Shown: piece by piece, positions 8,333 to 18,800 of the stretch
Numbering within the stretch: the first letter of the stretch is position 1
Layout of the letters: each line of letters begins with the position of its first letter
DNA from: Chara braunii
Lineage: Eukaryota > Streptophyta > Charophyceae > Charales > Characeae
Assembly: GCA_003427395.1 (NCBI GenBank)
Contig: BFEA01000578.1
Span: 572,319-594,535 of the forward strand
DNA: 22,217 nt
Direction of reading: 5' to 3'
Program-made: the position numbers and the translations under genes
Notes under the pieces: generated by a model
The model's input: only the letters and a program-made list of their open reading frames with translations
What the model was told of the DNA's origin: nothing
The model's database searches: none

Positions 8333-8804
8333 CTAGGTTACCGGGCCGGACATCCGGGAACCCCCTGACCATCCGGGATGTCCGACCGGACGTCTGGTCG
8401 GACGTCGGACCGGACAGGGCATGTTCGATCTAGCACAAAAAAAAAAAAAAATTAAAAAAAATCATGTGGCTTCCACCTTGCATTAGGTGTATGCCACCAA
8501 ATTTTTTGGATCATTTGGGCCAGTAGAATAAATAATAAAAATCTTTAAAGATTCATTCCCCATCTATACCTCTCCTATTCCCACCAAAACCCCTTCTACC
8601 CCCCGCTCCCCCCCCAAATACCAACATATCAGCAAGTGCTCAGAAAAATCTGAAATTTTATGTGGGGGGTCTCTAGGCCATGCGCAACACTGTCTTTTTT
8701 TTTTTTTTTTTTTTTTTTGTGCCAAAAATGTGTCGTCCAGAAATCCGGACGACGAGGGGGGGAGACGTCCGAGACGTCCGGTCTCCGGACCATTGGTAAC
8801 CTAG
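8333..8804. mobile_element. hAT-like non-autonomous DNA transposon (MITE), 472 bp
   Basis: Terminal inverted repeats are CTAGGTTACC at the left and GGTAACCTAG at the right, followed inward by GC-rich subterminal blocks with many copies of CCGGAC/GTCCGG and GACGTC-like words on both sides. Such subterminal words are the usual binding sites of hAT transposases. The 8-bp duplication is the hAT signature. Taking out the element and one CTTTAAAG restores the LINE-A ORF2 frame across the site exactly (codons TAC TTT AAA GAG). It contains an A-rich run near 8436-8450 and a T24 run at 8695-8718, and no transposase. The ends are not the CACTA type. The palindromic target leaves the exact boundary slightly open. 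Confidence 0.85.
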
Positions 8805-8812
8805 CTTTAAAG
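8805..8812. repeat. 8-bp target-site duplication of hAT-like element, right
   Basis: CTTTAAAG, paired with 8325-8332. Confidence 0.85.
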
Positions 8813-9778
8813 TAGTCATAGGCTACTTTTAAGCTTGCTGCTGAAGATTTTGATACTACATGACCCTGTGCAGTGTTGTGATTACACAAAACTCTTCCCT
8901 GATCTGGTTTCTTCCTAAGAGACAAAAGAACTGCACACATTTTACGGTCTGCCCCGGTCAAGGGACTTTGTGGAAAAATTGTTGCCCCTATAAGTGTACT
9001 TTCTAGAACTTTTGACATTAGAATGAAATCTATTTTAGATCTGGACTGAAGGTGGTTAGCTTGATTGCAAATGAAGGTGAATAATCTTGCTCGTGGGAAT
9101 AGTCTTCTGTATGAATCAAACAAATGTTCATTTTCGCGCAAAGTTTGGATAATGTTCTCATCCTCCTTTATATATGGCGGACATGGAGAGGGGATCTTCC
9201 AACGATCTAACCATCTATCTGGGGCTGCATTGAAATTCCTGCCATTATGACAGGGATTCCTTCAGGGATTTGGGATCTTATATCTTGAAAAAACCTAATT
9301 TTTTCTTCAATCTCCTTTTGTCCATATACATTAATAACACATATCACATCTAATCCAATCGTGAACACCGCTGCTATCCACCGACCCTGCTCTTTATCTG
9401 CCGCCCATTGAACTATGTGTGCTCTAGAGTCTGGTGATAACCAGATTGCCACACTTGCTGAACCATTTCTTGCGGTTGGCGCACTGAGCTTGTCAAAGGG
9501 CCAAATTGTATCGTGAGCCCGAATATGAATGAGAGAGACAGTGAGATGTGTTTCTTGTACGCATATGATATCTGGCCACGATCTTCCTCCTATGCCTTTC
9601 AGTTGTTCTAATATGGCCTTTCTTTTTATCGCATCTGCCGTTGCAAGACTCAAGGATCTAAGATCCAAGTCTGTTTTTCTGATTGCAAGCTGCCAAGCTG
9701 GATTCTTTCTATAATAAGCTTGTATTGCTTCCATATCTGCCTCATCTTACTTATAGAAGAACCCTTACTCTCAGTGCT

Positions 9779-11091
9779 TCAGAGTCGAATCCAAGTGTCA
9801 TTGTCTAATTCTACAGTAGTCTGTAGGATGTCTCTCCGTAGGAGGATGCTAAGGAAGGCAAGAATATCTACAGCCGACCAAACCACATTTGCTTTAATTT
9901 TGAGGCTTTGTAATTCTAGCAATGCCGCATGAGAAAACCATCTCAATCCTGCCTCCTTTTGTTCCTCGAAGCGAACAAATGTGTCCCTTTTTGCCATTTG
10001 TGCCTTATCACCTATTTCTGTAAGGGTTGCTTGAGGGTCAGGATCACAATGTTTTATCAAGAAATCACGCATGTCTTTTTTGAAGTTACGGTCCCCAATA
10101 CTTTGGTATTCCAAATATATTGACCATCCTCTGAGCATGACCTCCCCGTATTAGTCTTGACCTATAGGTGATAGACCCACCTCCCATTTACTTTCTTTTT
10201 TTCTTACCGGTATGATGAGGTTGCCCTTGGGAGGTTGTGGTCTGACCATTTCTCCTTTTTCCAACAAATTCCTCATTTTTTGCCTTTTGCCGACCTCTTG
10301 CTTTGGCACTATAGAGGAAGAGAGAGAATCAATATTTTGAATTGTTCTTGAACTTTCATCTGTTTCAGCACCTTGTGATGATTGCACAGTCATAATATCT
10401 TTTTCCTGTTGATTTGTGACGACTTCCATCTGAATAACTTCTTTTGACTCTTCCCCTTCCTGAAATTGTTTCTGTGTAGTCATGTCTATCTAGATCATTT
10501 CTTGGTTTAGTAGTGATGGAAGTAGAGAGGTGTTTTTGTTCTTTGTGTCTGTGGTTTCATCCTTTGATGACTCTTGGGTTGGGGTTTCCACCTGGCTGTC
10601 TGCAAGCGTTGAAGTCACCACTTGCACTTGACTGTCTGCGAGCGTTGGAGTTATCACATGTTTAACTGCGAGAAAGGGAGACTGAAGGACAGCCTGACCA
10701 TTATCATCTATGTATATTATATTACCTTGCGTTTCTTTTATATTATCCTTCATGGTGACAGTCTGTCCTTCTGAATTTGTTTCCTGGGGCTGCGGTTGGA
10801 CGGTTACTAGGACTGTTGTCTTCTCCCTACCCTTATCCTCCTTACTCTCACTTGATGTGGGAGTGGGTGGTCGAAACATGTCCATTATTGCCTTGAGCAT
10901 GCGTCGACTGGCTATTGTCCATTTAGCTCCTTGTGGGAGACCACTGGTCCATACTTGTTTTAAGGAGGGACTGACATTCATTAAATTGATGAGTTGTACG
11001 TACGAGGCATCCCAAAACTCAGTAGTTACTTCTCCATATTTTTCTTTTAGTTGCTGTATAAACTATTCTGCCAATTGTATCATTTTGTGTT
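9779..11091 (-). pseudogene. LINE-A ORF1 distal region, broken, function unknown
   Basis: Open minus-strand frame between the ORF1 core and ORF2, in one frame from about 11095 down to 9779 but cut by TAG at 11063, TAG at 10490 and TAA at 10151. The protein is hydrophilic and charged, with a short internal repeat of TLADSQV. The last part (10138-9779) is more hydrophobic (NVVWSAVDILAFLSILL). It is joined to the ORF1 core by a frameshift near 11090. I recognise no domain. It may be the C-terminal tail of ORF1 or a separate short ORF. It stops 44 bases upstream of the ORF2 ATG. Confidence 0.6.
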
Positions 11092-13362
11092 CTATCGTGA
11101 TAATTTCTGGATAGCCTCAGTCATAGGACTATCTTCTGTGGACTGTTCCGAATCTATGTCCATAGGGGCGGGGCCAAAGGCTTCAATAAATAGATCCTGC
11201 TGAGGGTCCCCCTTCTGTTTTTGATGATGATCTGCTTCCAAAGATCGTGATGCTTGCGGCTCCCCCCCTTTTGTAACTGACTTGGGTTTCCATTTTTGCT
11301 GATAGTGTGGTCCCCCTCTTCTTATTACTAATTTCTTCTTTTTCTTTATATTTCTCCTTGAGAGGGGTAGGTTCAATGTAGTTTCTTGATCACTACCTAA
11401 TTCCTGTTCCATTATCTGATCTTTGTCGTAGACTTTTTCTTGCAGGTGCCCTTCAGTATGCCCCTTCATATGTTGAGATGGGGAACTGTTGTTGATGATG
11501 GTTTCATCTTCTTTCAAATACTTTTGTGGATCGGGTTCTCGTACCAGTGATGTTTTTTTCCCATCATTTTCCTGATCCAATTTCTTTAGGTCCTTCCTTT
11601 TGGTTGAGCTTAACCAGGCCTGAGAATTGGAAGGCTGAGGGGTAGAGTTTTTATTTACCATCTTGTCTACTGATTATGGGGGGGTCCAACTATCTGGGGG
11701 TTTTGAATCCCAATTTGGGTCCCCCTCTTTCTTCCACATCCAGCCTTTTACTTTTGTGCTCTTGTCTCCCCCCTCAATATATACCCATCCCTCATGTCTC
11801 TGATCTACTGTCCTCCACAGATTACTTTTAAAAGGGTCTCTGATAAGCCTTCCTGTTACTCTTTGCTTTCTTGTCGGATTCTGTTCACATGCCTGGTCTA
11901 TGCTGAGATGACCGTAGGCTTTACATCGAAAGCACCATGGCCGCAGTTTATGTGTTGTATGGATGTGAAATTTCTTTTCCCCTACTCTATAAGGGATTAC
12001 ATCATCCATATTGAAAGACAAATTTGATGGATGATTAATTGCTTACATCAGGTAATCATCCCTTCGTGCTGCAAAAGCTGGGAGGGGATCAATGAAGTCC
12101 ACAATATCATGAGACTCCCCAAAGTCATGAATAAATGCGGCTTGGATCTCTATTGATATATGACAAAATTCCACCCAATAGTAATCCTCCATCATCTGTC
12201 GACGCCGCTCATCCGGGCCTTGTTTTTGAGGGACCCATGGGTAAATTCGAACTTCCGATCGATCGCATCTCAACTTTCTCCATCCATCAATCAGTCTTTT
12301 GTCCTCTTCATGAACACTAAGGATGGTGAAGACTGATGCATTAACGGGCTGTATCAAGAAATCTTCCTGAGAAGCTTCCTGACTTCCTTTGAAAACTGCC
12401 AATTTTGTGTTCACCCATTTTATTTTTTCATTAACCGATTTGAAAGCAGCGTCATCATGGAATACCCAATTACTAGCATGTCTTTGATAGACTATGTCAC
12501 GCTCTACTAGCATTTGAGATGGATATGCCTTAACCATCGTTTTCTTTCCCCCACTGTCTACCACCCTGTTTTCGGATGGACTGATAAATTTAGTTAAGAA
12601 AAACACTCTTGCTGAGGATAGATTGGCCAGGGGTATTTGCAGAGGTGAAGTCTGATGGCCTGTTCTTTTTATTTCGAGTATTTTATTATGAAAAGGACCT
12701 TTTGCCTTTTCAGCCCACGTAGGAGATTGTTCCCTCACACTACTTTGCAACACAGAAGAGAGTACTTGGGAGCCATTTTTTTCATCTGCAGAGGGTGGGG
12801 ATTTATTTCCCATCATCATCCTTCCCTGTCCTTGGACCTCCTCTACACTGTTCTGTTTGTTCTTGCCCATGTTTCCCTCTTCCCTTTCTTCTCTCATTCC
12901 TTCTTCTTCCCTCTGTCTCCTCTTCCCAAACCCTTCTTTTGTTTTCTCTTTCCTCCCTCCCATTATTCGCCCGGCTGTCTCCTGTAGTGAGGGGAAACTT
13001 AATTCATACTGGGATATCACCGTTCTTTGCAGATTAGTTAATGAGGTAGATAGTTAACTACTTCCTTCTTGGTGCATCTCAACTTTCTGTGTTTGCGTCA
13101 TGATGTTTGTCTCTTTCCTAATCATTTGATTAGCCCCAACCCCTCCTCCCTCTTCTCCATATAATGGGTTGGTGACCATAGCCTGGGTCTGGTGATGATT
13201 GTCCCCCCCTCCCTTCCCCACTCTCGAGGAGATGAGGGAACCCATCGGAGAGGAGTTGGTTTGCTGACATGTGGCCAATAAGGGGTTGCAGATGATCAGA
13301 GAAGCATTTTGTGCTATCCTCTCTTCTTCTGTAAGAACTTCACCATTAGATGAGATTGGCAT
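11092..13362 (-). pseudogene. LINE-A ORF1 (nucleic-acid-binding protein), broken
   Basis: ORF1 proteins of LINEs coat the element RNA. The likely start is the ATG at 13362, after an in-frame TAA. A low-complexity, charged segment (about 13000-12750) precedes a DUF4283-like region (about 12510-12050), with YPWVPQKQG and later FCHISIEIQ and HDFGESHDIVDFID matching that family's layout. A zinc knuckle CX2CX4HX6C (CFRCKAYGHLSIDQAC) lies near 11930, followed by a lysine-rich tail including RRNIKKKKK. In-frame stops are TAA at 13054, 12043 and 11674, and the frame ends at TAG 11092 through a frameshift. An overlapping open frame at 13314-13538 is probably not part of it. Confidence 0.8.
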
Positions 13363-13693
13363 TGGCTGAATTTATTTGACTTCACAGACAGTGTGTGTTT
13401 GCCCTTTATGATGTGTCTTAGTGGCGTATGCAATTGTCTCTTTGCCATCTGCCTTATTGCCCCCCTAAACATCAGCATTGAGTCCATCTGTCTGTGGACC
13501 CTCTCTTGTCGAGTCATACGTGTCATATTGGTTAACAAATTACCCCTATCAGAAAAAATACTCAGTCTCCCCCTCCCGTCAGAAGCGGTACAGTCTCCAA
13601 TTAACAGAGATCAACTGGGATAATCAGTACGTATGGAGACATTACCAGTGTCCAAGTGATTTCTTCTTTGTTCAAAGATTTTTTTACATATAA

Positions 13694-13739
13694 TTATTAT
13701 TATTATTATTATTATTATTATTTTATTTTATTTTTTTTT
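13694..13739. repeat. (TTA)n microsatellite joined to T-rich tract
   Basis: About nine TTA/ATT units, then TTTTATTTTATTTTTTTTT. On the minus strand it reads as A-run followed by (TAA)n, which is like the 3' tail of some retroelements. It lies inside the LINE-A 5' UTR, so it may mark the end of an older captured or nested element. Confidence 0.8.
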
Positions 13740-14571
13740 CCTGGGGGGAATCGCTCAAGGAGGAAGCATGGAGCAGGATAGGCAAGGGATGGAAGGGAAG
13801 AACGAGGTGCTTCACTGTTACAGTATCTGCTATCGCCCGTTCCGTGATGATCTTCGTCCTCGCTCGTCCTCGCTTATCGTTGCTCCTTTATGAGTTAAAT
13901 GCAGGGTGTCACGTGGCACCTCCTGATAGCCAGGATCGTTTGATCCCTTGTCCTCTAATCCAATTCTGATGAGGATAGTATAATTACTTTCATCATCAAC
14001 AGTTGTCACCTTCACTCCATCCAATCATTCCCTTCTGCCCCTTCTTCCGTGAATACAACAGTTTCACACCCCACTTTGCCGTGACGACTTGCCACGTCAC
14101 TGGTTTCAGCTCTTGTCACATCACTGATGTACAATTCTCTTGTGCATCTCTGTAACTGACATTCACCTCTTACGTACCTGTCTGCATACGTACATTTGGA
14201 TAAAGATGATCAACTTTCCTCTTCTTTCATCTTCTGACTTTGTCACAGCGGCCTGGCTCAAATAGCATAGCCCCCGGCATTGCGCTATACTGAGCTCTAT
14301 TACCACACTCACAGCTGGCGAAATGTATTCACTATCGCTCTCCATGGACTAGAATCACACGTCACTCCCTCCAACCGTACACCTCATCCCCATGCCGGAC
14401 TACTGACGCTTGCCTTGCCGAGTGATGACCATCTCAAAGGAAGCATACCCAGTTAAATTTCACTATGCTCAGAAATTTGAGACTCTCTTCGCGTGGCTTT
14501 CTCTGAGCTTCGAACGCTTCCCTCCCTTTTTACTCCGCAATCGCTTGTAATCTCCCCAAAGGAATGCACAT

Positions 14572-14670
14572 ACTCACAGCTGGCGAAATGTTTTTTGTGT
14601 ATGGTTAGCTTCCGATCAAACGAAAGCCATCTTCACACATCCGACCGCACTATTCCTGACTAAAAAGTGA
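14572..14670 (-). repeat. 98-bp repeat of LINE-A 5' UTR, inner copy
   Basis: About 99 bp, close to identical to 15680-15777. It starts ACTCACAGCTGGCGAAATGT and ends TTCCTGACTAAAAAG. A third partial copy of the opening (ACTCACAGCTGGCGAAATGT) lies near 14308-14328. Confidence 0.85.
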
Positions 14671-14936
14671 TAAGGGAATGGTTATTCAAATGACAAGGGG
14701 TAGAGGCACTTCTCTTTGACAATGTCGCTCCTCTGATGCTTAGAAAAGCAGTTTCCCAATGTTCTTCGTCCACATGTCAAAAAATGAGTATCACCCTATA
14801 TTCCTCCTTCCATCCCTTTTCTCCTCCAAGTACACAGTATTGAGATCGCAAACTCGTGAGCATCCACTCACTGAGATCTCCCAGACGATGTACCATCTCG
14901 TGTGATGACCAGATCCGAAGAGCATAATCCTTCCCT

Positions 14937-15677
14937 GTATGGCGAGGCTCTGATCATCACTTGACCAATCTGTAGAACTTCGTGACACACCTCGTCATCA
15001 ACCAATCAAAACACACCTGGCCTTGCGAAACTATGCGGACGCTCCCCCGGTCTCACAAGCCCAACGTAGCGACCAAACTCGAATAGCGCATTCTTCCCCG
15101 GTGTGACGACGCTCTATCCATCCATCTTTCCACTCACACCAGACATACTTGTTTTGTGTAGAAAAACTTGCTGCCACCTATTCGTTCTCATGAATGCTTT
15201 ATATCACATGTACACAACCGTGAGGGAGATGATCTGATCCATTGTGCTATCACACTGGCTTATCGTGGCGTCACACAGCCCTATAGCTATGGCGGTATGG
15301 CGAGGCTCTGATCATCACTTGTCGATAACTGTACTCTAGTGTGACCAATCTATAGTACTTCGTGACACACCCCATCATCAACCAGTCAAAACACACCTGG
15401 CCTTGCGAAACTATGCGGACGCTCCCCCGGTCTCACAAGCCCAATGTAGCGATCGGACTCGAATAACGCATTCTTCCCCGGTGTGACGAGGCTCTATCCA
15501 CCCATCTTTCCACCCGCACCAAACATACTTGTCTTGTGTAGAAAAAATTGTTGCCACCTATTCGTTCTCACGAATGCTTTGTATCACATGTAAGCAACCA
15601 TGAGGGAGATGATCTGATCCATTGCGCTGTCACACTGGCTTATTGTGGCGTCACACACAGCCCTATAGCTATGGCGG
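14937..15677 (-). repeat. Two tandem 5' UTR monomers (14937-15294 and 15295-15677)
   Basis: Both start GTATGGCGAGGCTCTGATCA and share nearly all later sequence, including CGTGACACACC, CTATGCGGACGCTCCCCCGG, ATTCGTTCTCA.GAATGCTTT and CCCTATAGCTATGGCGG. The second carries about 25 extra bases after ATCACTTG. Within each monomer the block GACC.AA.TCGAATAGCGCATTC resembles the block just before the first monomer (14907-14936), so an older sub-repeat underlies the monomer. Confidence 0.9.
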
Positions 15678-15679
15678 AC

Positions 15680-15777
15680 ACTCACAGTTGGCGAAATGTT
15701 TTTGTGTACGGCTAGCTTTCGATCAAACAAAAGCCATCTTCACACATCCGACCGCACGATTCCTGACTAAAAAGAGA
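15680..15777 (-). repeat. 98-bp repeat of LINE-A 5' UTR, terminal copy
   Basis: Partner of 14572-14670. It lies six bases from the 5' end of LINE-A, so the element begins with this unit. Confidence 0.85.
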
Positions 15778-15783
15778 TATTAA

Positions 15784-15800
15784 GTAAAGTCCATACTCCT
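15784..15800. repeat. Target-site duplication of LINE-A, right copy
   Basis: Identical 17 bp to 4874-4890. Read on the minus strand it is the continuation of the LINE-B coding frame (codons for R-S-M-D-F-T). Confidence 0.93.
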
Positions 15801-18800
15801 AGTACCCTTATTCCATGAAATCCATGAGTGTGCAGTCAATGTTGAAGCTTTGGATTGTAGGCTATAGCCTACCTTCGGTTTGTATTTGTCCACAGTAATG
15901 ATTTTCGTGTCTGTTGTCTCTGCGTTTTTGGACCAGCCCACCCTTGAGCAGTCTAGTCGTCCTTCCCCTAGGAGATAGCTCAGATAGGGTGTGTTAGAGA
16001 CCTTCAGTTGGTGTATGCCTGTTGAATTAGCGACAGTTTGTACTTTGACCAGGGCTCCTAATTTGTCCTTTGCCATTATGACAGGTCCCTCCTGTCTCTG
16101 GATTTCTTCGCCTTGGGACTCCCATATATCTGTCTGGAGGGTGCCATCCTGGTTGCTCTTAAGAACCTGGATAACGATGTTGTGCTGTTTGGCATCTTCC
16201 CACCAGGAGTCCTCCAGCCAGTCGTCTTCTTCCTCCTTCAAAAGTTGTACCCATTTGTTTGGTATGGCTTGTATTATGCCTTCTCTATGGGCAAGATGTC
16301 CCTCGCATACATCAGGGAACCAGTCTCTGCAAAGGAAGTACTAGCATGCTGCCTATATGAGAATCCAGCTATCAGAAAACCGTCGGGTAGGGTCTTCGAG
16401 GTTTCTTATCAGCTAGGGAACTTCGCTAGTGGACCAAGCCCTAAGAATCGGAGCCCATGTTGGTGATTTTGTGTTCCTTAGAAGCGGTTGGAGGAGCAAG
16501 CAGTCCCAGATTGCCTCCTCATTGTTGAGATTCCAGTCTGTTGCTAGAATGGTGAGGGCCAAACGAACCCATGGTGTGTCAGGTTGTTCAGTAAGGAGTC
16601 TGACAGGCCATTTAGAAAGCAATGCTCTGTTCTGATTAGTAGGGTCGAGAACCCCTAATCCTCCCTCACCTCTCTTTTCAGAGATTTTCCACCAGGCCAA
16701 CTTAGAGATACATGAGGGAATGTCAGAATCTCCTTTCCAGATGAATATGAAGAGGAGTTGTCGAATCAACTGTGCCGATGATTGAGACAGTTCTTTAATT
16801 GAGAGGAAGTACCAGACCGTAGAAAGGATGCACACGTTGAATACTAGGGCCTGACCGAACAAGGATAAAGATTTCGTTTTTGACCATTTTGATCAGGCAT
16901 TTCTGATGCGTTCCTCCACAATTGAGCCTTGGGTCTTGCTACAGTCAAAGAAGGACACTAAAATCCCCAGGTATCTTTCCGACTTTGTGTTGCTTAGAGT
17001 TCGAATCCCTAGGTCGACCGCCAGGGGTTCCCCGTTGGGGGTTAGTGCTATTGACTTCTGCCAATTCGCCTTCATTTCTGACGCTGACTCATATATTGTG
17101 ATGCATTCCCTGAGAGCTTGTAGCGAACCGGGGGAGTTTTCCGATATAGCAGAGAAATCGCCTGCTAAAGCAGAAACCTTTATTGAGTAGGTTGGGTTAA
17201 GGGAAAGCCCCTTGAACTGGGGGTGAACCCTTACCGAGTTGAGTAGGACTTCCATCTGAATCAAAAATAAGGAGGGTGCTAGGGGGCACCCCTGGCGGAG
17301 AGATCGGGAGATAGCAAAAGGTTCGGATATGAGGCCGTTGACCAACACTTTGCCTTGGGACCCATTATACAGGGTCCTGAACCATATGATAAAGTTAGGT
17401 CCCACTCCCACCCTTATCAATGTTGCTTGAACAAACTCTCAGTTAACTCTGTCGTATGCCTTTTCGAAGTCTATGAGGATTACTGTAGAATCCGTGTTCC
17501 TTAGTTTAATCAATTCAATTGCTTGTGATATTGTCATAACGTTGTCCAGTACTTGTCTCCCGGGGACAAAACCAGACTGGTCCGGTGCTACCAACTTCTT
17601 CATTAGGTGTGAGATTCTTCTAGCCATTGTCTTTGCTAAGATTTTGCCTGCTACATTCAGGAGGGAGATGGGACGCAGTTACGGACATCCCTCTTGTCTC
17701 CTTTCTTGTACAACAGGGTAATAATCCCTTCCGTGGAACGATTACCCAGCCTGTTGCCGTAAAGGATGCTGTTAAATACTTTTACTATGTCAGGGCCCAA
17801 GAGGTTCCATAATATGTCGAAAAATTCGACAGGGAGGCCGTCCGGTCCCGGACACTTCCCTTTTGCCATGCTTTTTAGAGCAGTTGTAAGTTCCGAAAGA
17901 GTGATTGGTAATTCCAGTTTTTGTTCCTCGTCCCTAGTCAGGATCCGTTGTGTGGAACCCCACAAGAAATTTTCGTCAGCCTGATTTATGATAGGGTCAT
18001 CCGTTTTTTTTTTTGGAGGTGAGTAGACTTCATAGAATGAACGAACAAATTGAAGAATCTGTTGAGAAGTCTTTGCTGATGGGCCGTCTGGGTTAAAGGG
18101 AGGAAGCATTTCGAACATCGAGGATGATGCCAGGTCTCCTCTGTCTTGTTTTAAAGTTGATTTATTCATTTTGTCCCCTTCAATTATTTTGTTAATCTGC
18201 CGATAGTTTTCCCATGCTTCATGCTTAGATATTTGTTCTTGCTGCCATTCTTGTATCCATTTGGCGCGGCATCTCAGCCACACTTCGTCTGAGAAAGAAG
18301 CATAACCCAGGTTTGCCTCAGCCTTTTCAATGTTCCTTTTAAATTGGATTGCTTTCATCTTTCTGTTCACTGCTTTGATCCGTGAGAAGAGGTTCAGATG
18401 CCCTGAAATCAGGTGAAGACCCTTATCCAGCCAATCCCTTGATGTGCTGTATAAATCTGTGAAGTTCCTCCACTCTTCCCAGAATTCTACGACCCAGTCC
18501 GTCATACCGGCATCCTCGAATATATACATGCTAAGTCTGAAACAGCCTCTGCCTCTTTCTAGCGATGCTCCAGTGTTAAGAGCAATTGAGACCAGTTTAT
18601 GGTCAGATAAGTGGCCTGTTTTAATGTCGACGTGGGAAATGAGAGGCATTGTTTGTTCATTCACAAAAATGGCGTCAAGCCTTCTCCTTGTGTGTTCACC
18701 TGTTTCCGATGCTTTGTTGGAGACCCATGTGAAGGCCGGTTCTTCTGGATGGAAGAAACGGTACGGGTCAAAGAGGTTGTTGTCTGCTAACCATTCGCAC

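Larger units (their letters stand above)
5126..9734 (-). pseudogene. LINE-A ORF2 polyprotein (endonuclease, reverse transcriptase, zf-RVT), broken
   Basis: ORF2 drives target-primed reverse transcription. The start at 9734 is an ATG three to six codons after an in-frame TAA. Domains in order: EEP endonuclease (9734 to about 8880), with QETH present but the first Asn motif changed (SLATADA), the D of the GDFN box read as N at a frameshift, and the final SDH changed to ADR; reverse transcriptase (8260 to about 7000), with an intact FADD box near 7450 and FEKAYDHVDW; linker; and zf-RVT (about 5870-5680) with CKAC...HVFIQC. Lesions are a one-base loss near 9237, the hAT-like insertion at 8333-8804, TAA at 7978, a one-base loss near 7870, TGA at 6509 and TAG at 6071. 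Without the insertion it is about 1,376 codons. Confidence 0.88.
4891..15783 (-). mobile_element. LINE-A: full-length degenerate plant L1-type retrotransposon nested in LINE-B
   Basis: A 10,893-bp minus-strand element (10,413 bp without the hAT-like insertion and one of its target copies). It has a long 5' UTR with tandem repeats (13363-15783), an ORF1 region with a DUF4283-like part and a zinc knuckle, ORF2 with endonuclease, reverse transcriptase and zf-RVT, a 235-bp 3' UTR with one hairpin, and an A-rich tail at 4891-4913. The 17-bp perfect target duplication marks both ends, so the copy is not 5'-truncated, unlike many LINE insertions. Protein sequence differs strongly from LINE-B, so it is another family. 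Many stops and frameshifts make it non-functional. Confidence 0.92.
13363..15783 (-). promoter_or_regulatory. LINE-A 5' UTR, 2.4 kb, with tandem monomers
   Basis: The stretch between the right target duplication and the ORF1 start has no coding sequence I can support. In the element sense it begins with a repeat of about 98 bp, then two 358-383-bp monomers, unique DNA, a second copy of the 98-bp repeat, more unique DNA and an A/TAA-rich tract. Tandem 5' UTR monomers carry the promoter in some mammalian L1s; a promoter role here is inferred from position alone. Confidence 0.6.

Noticed and set aside
8333-8804. CACTA or Mutator type for the small transposon
   Set aside because: Ends do not begin with CACTA, and the duplication that restores the LINE frame is 8 bp, not 3 or 9.
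12655-13057. Plus-strand hydrophobic, membrane-like open frames
   Set aside because: They are the reverse complement of the charged low-complexity part of LINE-A ORF1; Lys/Glu-rich codons read backwards give Phe/Leu/Ser.
14572-15777. Long terminal repeats of an LTR element (98-bp direct repeats)
   Set aside because: They lack the LTR ends and primer sites, lie together in the 5' UTR of a LINE, and there is no gag-pol between them.
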